Shown: positions 60,794 to 64,000 of the stretch, one piece after another
Layout of the letters: every line of letters starts with the position of its first letter
How positions within the stretch are numbered: position 1 is the stretch's first letter
Assembly: GCF_000943545.1 (NCBI RefSeq)
Contig: NZ_JTHP01000234.1
Location: forward strand, 18,911-82,910
From: Paenibacillus terrae
Lineage (GTDB): Bacteria > Bacillota > Bacilli > Paenibacillales > Paenibacillaceae
Length of the DNA stretch: 64,000 bases
Reading direction: 5' to 3'
Notes under the pieces: model-generated
Seen by the model: the letters and a program-made list of their open reading frames with translations, nothing else
What the model was told of the DNA's origin: nothing
Databases searched by the model: none
Made by a program: the position numbers and the translations under genes

Positions 60794-61128
60794 GAAAAGA
60801 CAATAAGCCAGCAGGATTTATCGAGTATGCGCCGGGTGAACAGGCATGGAGAGCTGTTCATGCGGACGGATATGAAGGCTTGACCATCCTGCGAACTCAT
60901 CAATGCCCCTATTTGGAGGTTGCCACGCAAAACATAATTGAAGCGGCAGAGAAGGTAGGCGTACAGCCCAAAATCATGCATATACAAGATCGTTCACAGT
61001 TGATGGAATTATCTCCGACACCTTACGGTGTGTTCCATGTGATCTGTAACGGAGAGTTGATTTCATATCACAGGCTGACTGCGCGTTCTTTTGCCAAAAA
61101 TCTGAGCATGCTTTACGCTAAAAGCTAA
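60766..61128 (+). CDS. Remnant of YoaP-type GNAT acetyltransferase (YoaP C-terminal domain), probably decayed
   Basis: 120 residues from TTG 60766 with GGGAGG about 10 bases upstream. The start (KPAGFIEYAPGEQAWRAVHADGY) resembles the early part of YoaP-like acetyltransferases. It then jumps directly to the thioredoxin-like YoaP C-terminal domain (GLTILRTHQCPYLEVA, then TPYGVFHVICNGELISYH). The central acetyl-CoA-binding GNAT core, normally about 100 residues, is absent. With the out-of-frame start piece just upstream, this looks like an internal deletion plus frameshift. It could still make a short protein with the HQCPY motif. Confidence in the family is moderate; recognition is from memory of the family pattern. 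Confidence 0.55.
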   Translation: MHEKYVPELRKDNKPAGFIEYAPGEQAWRAVHADGYEGLTILRTHQCPYLEVATQNIIEAAEKVGVQPKIMHIQDRSQLMELSPTPYGVFHVICNGELISYHRLTARSFAKNLSMLYAKS

Positions 61129-61204
61129 TTCTTTTAGTGAAATTATAAAAGAAATGTGGGTAAAGTAAAGACACAAAACGAACCTCATGGAGGACCAACA
61201 AGAC

Positions 61205-61858
61205 ATGAAACAAACATCAACAAAGCTCCCTATATCCTTGGCCCTGCTCACATGTATAGTATGTGCGCTTGGTTTCGGTTTAATCGCATTATGGGTTAGC
61301 GACCATCAAGTACGGCATTTTGACCAGAAAATCATTACGAATATTCAACAGTTGGAGTCGCCTGCCATGACCCGTCTAATGAAATTTTTCACCATGATCG
61401 GCAGCGGAATTCCGGTTGTGATTATTATTTTAATCGCCATGTTTGTGCTGCACAGAGTATTGGGACACCGCAGAGAACTGCTATTTTTGGCGATTGCTGT
61501 GCTGGGATCGGCGCTGCTGAATGCGGTTTTAAAATGGCTATTTCAGCGTGCGAGACCCGAAATTAACCGTATTATTGAAGCGAATGGGTACAGCTTTCCG
61601 AGCGGACATTCCATGACCGCTTTTAGTATGTATGCGGCGTTGACGTTTTTAGTGTGGGGACATGTTCCTTCCAGGCTAGGCCGTATCCTTCTGATTGTGC
61701 TCAGTAGCCTGCTGATTATAGCGATCGGGACAAGCCGTATTTATTTGGGCGTGCATTATCCGAGCGACGTTGTAGGTGGCTATTTTATGAGTGGCTGCTG
61801 GATGGCGGCCTGTATTTGGTTTTATCAGCGTATATTAGCCAGTTCATTGACCCAGTGA
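61205..61858 (+). CDS. PAP2-family membrane phosphatase
   Basis: 217 residues from ATG 61205; GGAGGA at 61189-61194 is 10 bases upstream, and the alternative ATG 61187 overlaps that site and has none itself. Six membrane segments. The three phosphatase motifs are present: KWLFQRARP, PSGHS and SRIYLGVHYPSDV with the catalytic histidines. Relatives dephosphorylate undecaprenyl pyrophosphate (BcrC type) or phosphatidylglycerol phosphate; the sequence alone does not tell which. BcrC-type enzymes add bacitracin tolerance, but this gene is not part of the peptide cluster. Stands alone between a decayed gene and the two-component pair. Confidence 0.9.
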   Translation: MKQTSTKLPISLALLTCIVCALGFGLIALWVSDHQVRHFDQKIITNIQQLESPAMTRLMKFFTMIGSGIPVVIIILIAMFVLHRVLGHRRELLFLAIAVLGSALLNAVLKWLFQRARPEINRIIEANGYSFPSGHSMTAFSMYAALTFLVWGHVPSRLGRILLIVLSSLLIIAIGTSRIYLGVHYPSDVVGGYFMSGCWMAACIWFYQRILASSLTQ

Positions 61859-61886
61859 AACAAAACATAGTCTACATTAATTAACA

Positions 61887-61977
61887 TCAGCATTTTGCAT
61901 CATTCGATTCCCAACGCTTAAAAGTACTATATATTGCTGATTTGAAATCGCTCTTGGGATTTATGCAAAATGCTCAA
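61887..61977. repeat. Complete 91-base palindromic intergenic element (L and R halves)
   Basis: The left arm 61887-61918 begins TCAGCATTTTGCAT and ends CCCAACGCT; the right arm 61944-61977 contains TTGGGAT and ATGCAAAATGCT, so the arms are imperfect reverse complements. Single arms occur at 51571-51600 and 55644-55674. It fills much of the spacer upstream of the response regulator. It resembles a small palindromic repeat family or a paired regulatory site. Confidence 0.6.
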
Positions 61978-62093
61978 CATGAATAAATTTCTCCTTAACA
62001 TCAAAAAATTGAATTACAAAGTTATATTAAATGAAAAATAAATGTCTTTTCGATTACTTATTAGTTTTTCTATAGAAATTAGGTGGTTTTGCG

Positions 62094-62804
62094 GTGAAAA
62101 AATCGGTACTGGTCATTGATGATGAAGAGAAAATATCCAGGTTACTCCAATTGGAATTATCCCACGAAGGATATGCAGTTGAAATCGCTCAAACGGGCAA
62201 AGAAGGATTAGAAAAGGCTTTGCAACACACATGGAATATCATCATTTTGGATGTGATGCTGCCGGAAATCAACGGGGTCGAGGTGCTAAAGCAGATTCGA
62301 AAAGTGGACAAGCATACGCCCGTAATTATGGTCACTGCACGTAACGCAACTACGGATAAGGTTTCTGGTCTGGATGAAGGTGCAAATGATTACATTACGA
62401 AGCCTTTTGAAATCGAGGAGTTATTAGCACGGATGCGGGCCAGTATGAGACATCAATTGGAGCCCAAAGCTACCTCTTCACAAGAAGAGGACAAGCCGCC
62501 GTATCTTCAGGTCGATAGCCTGATGCTGGAACCCAAGACACGTTCTGTGGTGCGGGAAGGAAGGAGAATCGAACTGACGCCCAAAGAATTTGATCTGCTT
62601 CACTACCTCATGGAGCACAAAAATCAAGTATTGCAGCGAGATCAAATGATTCAGGACGTATGGGGGTTTGATTTTGTCGGCGATACGAATGTAGTCGATG
62701 TGTATATCCGATATGTTCGTAAAAAAATCGACCATGGCTACAAAAAAAAGCTGATTAAAACCGTGCGTGGCGTAGGGTATTGCATCAGGGAGGAAGACCA
62801 TTGA
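62094..62804 (+). CDS. OmpR/PhoB-family response regulator
   Basis: 236 residues from GTG 62094; AGGTGG is 7 bases upstream. Receiver domain residues 1-120: acidic pair in VIDDEEK, phosphorylation site Asp in IIILDVMLP, Thr in VTARN and Lys in YITKPFE. A ~20-residue Glu/Ser/Pro-rich linker follows. The C-terminal winged helix (about 140-233) has the typical RRIELTPKEFDLLHYL and VVDVYIRYVRKKID. It resembles ArlR/YkoG-type regulators. The stop overlaps the TTG start of the sensor kinase (TTGA), so they are translationally coupled. Target genes cannot be read here. Confidence 0.94.
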   Translation: MKKSVLVIDDEEKISRLLQLELSHEGYAVEIAQTGKEGLEKALQHTWNIIILDVMLPEINGVEVLKQIRKVDKHTPVIMVTARNATTDKVSGLDEGANDYITKPFEIEELLARMRASMRHQLEPKATSSQEEDKPPYLQVDSLMLEPKTRSVVREGRRIELTPKEFDLLHYLMEHKNQVLQRDQMIQDVWGFDFVGDTNVVDVYIRYVRKKIDHGYKKKLIKTVRGVGYCIREEDH

Positions 62805-64000
62805 AGCTGCGGACCAAAATTACTCTGCTCAGCTCGGTTCTGGTGATGACCATTCTCCTGTTTGTGGACGTCACCGTTCATCTGTTATTTGTCAAAATCG
62901 CCACTCGCAATGAAAGAGAAGTGCTGCAAAATAAGTGGACTGAAATCATTGCCGAAACCGGTTCCGCGATGATTCTAAAAAATGCATGGGGACCCGAGTT
63001 GAAAGATGAGCTTTCAGGAGACACAATCCTGAGGGTTTTTGACCAGCAATCCCGTCTTCTGTATGAAGTAAGTCGTCAGTCCCGCTTTAAGCTGGGCGAT
63101 ATTCGTTTTGACCCTTCTCAAAGCTCACAGCTGACAGATGTACAGGGTCATAAAATTTTAGTAATTCATCTCCCAGTGCTTTCACCGGAAGGCAATCAGG
63201 AGGGAGCGCTGGAGATCGTAGAAAAATGGGATGCGCTTGAAAATAATCTCAATATTTTAGATACGATTTTGGTCACCTCAACTACAGGCGCTATGCTGCT
63301 TAGTCTGGTAGGCAGCACGATTTTAGCGAATGCGATATTGCTTCCGATTTCGAGCAGTATACAGACAATGCAGGAAATTGAAAGAAGCCTTAAGTTCAAA
63401 AAAATCCCTGCTCGCACTCACAATCAAGATGAATTGTCTCAAATGACCGCGACCTTTAATCGAATGATGGACAGATTGGAAGAGAGCTTTCAAAGCCAGC
63501 AACAATTCGTCTCAGATGCATCGCATGAGCTCAATACCACATTAATGATCATTGAGGGCTATGCTAACATGCTGCGGCGGTGGGGCACGCGTGACGAGGA
63601 CATCTATAAGGAATCCATTGAATCCATCTATGAAGAAACTCAGCGCATGCGAACGATGACACAGCAATTACTGACTTTGGCTTCCTCACAGCAAAAAGAA
63701 CCCGAGCCGTATGAACGGATAGAGCTGATCGGTTGCTGTCAACAGGTAATAGCGCATTTCAAGCCTGTACATGATCGTCAAATAACTATTTTTACAGATG
63801 AAAAAGAAATCTGGATTGATGCCAACCTTGCAAAAATCAACCAGCTACTAGTTATCTTGCTTGATAATGCTTTAAAGTATAGCTCGGCTCCAATCGAAAT
63901 ATTGCTGTCTACAGATGAAAAGGATGTGCACATCCGGGTCAAGGATTATGGAATCGGGATACCAGTGGGCGAGGTCAAGCGAGTCTTTGAGTCGTCGTGT
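62801..64000 (+). CDS. Sensor histidine kinase, partner of the upstream regulator (3' truncated by window)
   Basis: Start TTG 62801, with GGGAGGA about 7 bases upstream; the frame is open to the last base (400 residues visible). Membrane helix 1 is at about residues 8-30, an extracellular sensor region follows, and helix 2 is at about 150-178. Then a HAMP-like linker (LLPISSSIQTMQEI, DELSQMTATFNRM) leads to the dimerization helix with the phospho-accepting His in DASHELNTTL. The N box is NQLLVILLDNALKYS and the G1 box is KDYGIGIP. The H box differs from the usual HELRTPL: Arg is Asn and Pro is Thr. It is of the ArlS/YkoH type. Confidence 0.9.
   Translation, partial: MKLRTKITLLSSVLVMTILLFVDVTVHLLFVKIATRNEREVLQNKWTEIIAETGSAMILKNAWGPELKDELSGDTILRVFDQQSRLLYEVSRQSRFKLGDIRFDPSQSSQLTDVQGHKILVIHLPVLSPEGNQEGALEIVEKWDALENNLNILDTILVTSTTGAMLLSLVGSTILANAILLPISSSIQTMQEIERSLKFKKIPARTHNQDELSQMTATFNRMMDRLEESFQSQQQFVSDASHELNTTLMIIEGYANMLRRWGTRDEDIYKESIESIYEETQRMRTMTQQLLTLASSQQKEPEPYERIELIGCCQQVIAHFKPVHDRQITIFTDEKEIWIDANLAKINQLLVILLDNALKYSSAPIEILLSTDEKDVHIRVKDYGIGIPVGEVKRVFESSC

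Overview
The window looks like a chromosomal segment of a Paenibacillus of the polymyxa/terrae/peoriae group. The evidence is a giant non-ribosomal peptide synthetase (NRPS) locus whose predicted product matches the lipopeptide tridecaptin, followed by Bacillales core genes (greA, niaR-nifS/nadA, yidC, an OmpR-type two-component pair) with strong AGGAGG ribosome sites and several TTG/GTG starts. The species call is inference.

Layout. Bases 1-38022 hold the 3' part of one very large synthetase gene; its start lies before the window. It begins inside an epimerization (E) domain and then carries nine complete modules plus a C-terminal condensation (C) domain. Bases 38175-49397 hold a second synthetase with three modules and a terminal thioesterase. 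Reading the adenylation (A) pocket residues and E domains in order gives (D-X1)-D-Dab-Gly-D-Ser-D-Trp-L-Ser-L-Dab-D-Dab-L-Phe-L-Glu | L-Val-D-Ile-(Val/Ala). This is the tridecaptin A residue and chirality order, with the last residue uncertain. Next (49661-51562) is a secreted, membrane-anchored S12-family serine peptidase that fits TriF, the D-stereospecific peptidase giving tridecaptin self-resistance. The cluster probably ends there.

Bases 51722-54757 encode a large secreted multidomain protein (GATase-like, OB-fold, Ig-like and two C-terminal beta modules) closed by a strong terminator. A small minus-strand pair follows: an uncharacterised 117-residue protein and a ~45-residue single-pass peptide missed by long-ORF searches. 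Then come greA, the NAD locus (niaR-nifS on minus, divergent nadA on plus, sharing a palindromic operator), a small membrane ORF overlapping yidC, a decayed YoaP-type acetyltransferase, a PAP2 phosphatase, and a response regulator overlapping a sensor kinase that runs off the right edge.

How the genes work together. The two synthetases and the peptidase form a make-and-protect unit. NifS likely supplies sulfur for the NadA iron-sulfur cluster, with NiaR repressing both arms. The most interesting candidate is upstream of yidC: a 106-residue membrane-anchored ORF with an acidic DEDASD stretch lies just before a 9-bp hairpin that captures half of the yidC Shine-Dalgarno sequence. This is the architecture of the MifM nascent-chain sensor that controls a YidC paralogue in Bacillus subtilis. 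Other notable points are internal gene conversion in the NRPS, a Trp/Phe module pair whose read pocket residues differ only at one position, an E domain in a glycine module, an E domain with an altered HHxxxDG motif, a half-C domain at the subunit junction, and a recurring intergenic element around AGCATTTTGCAT.
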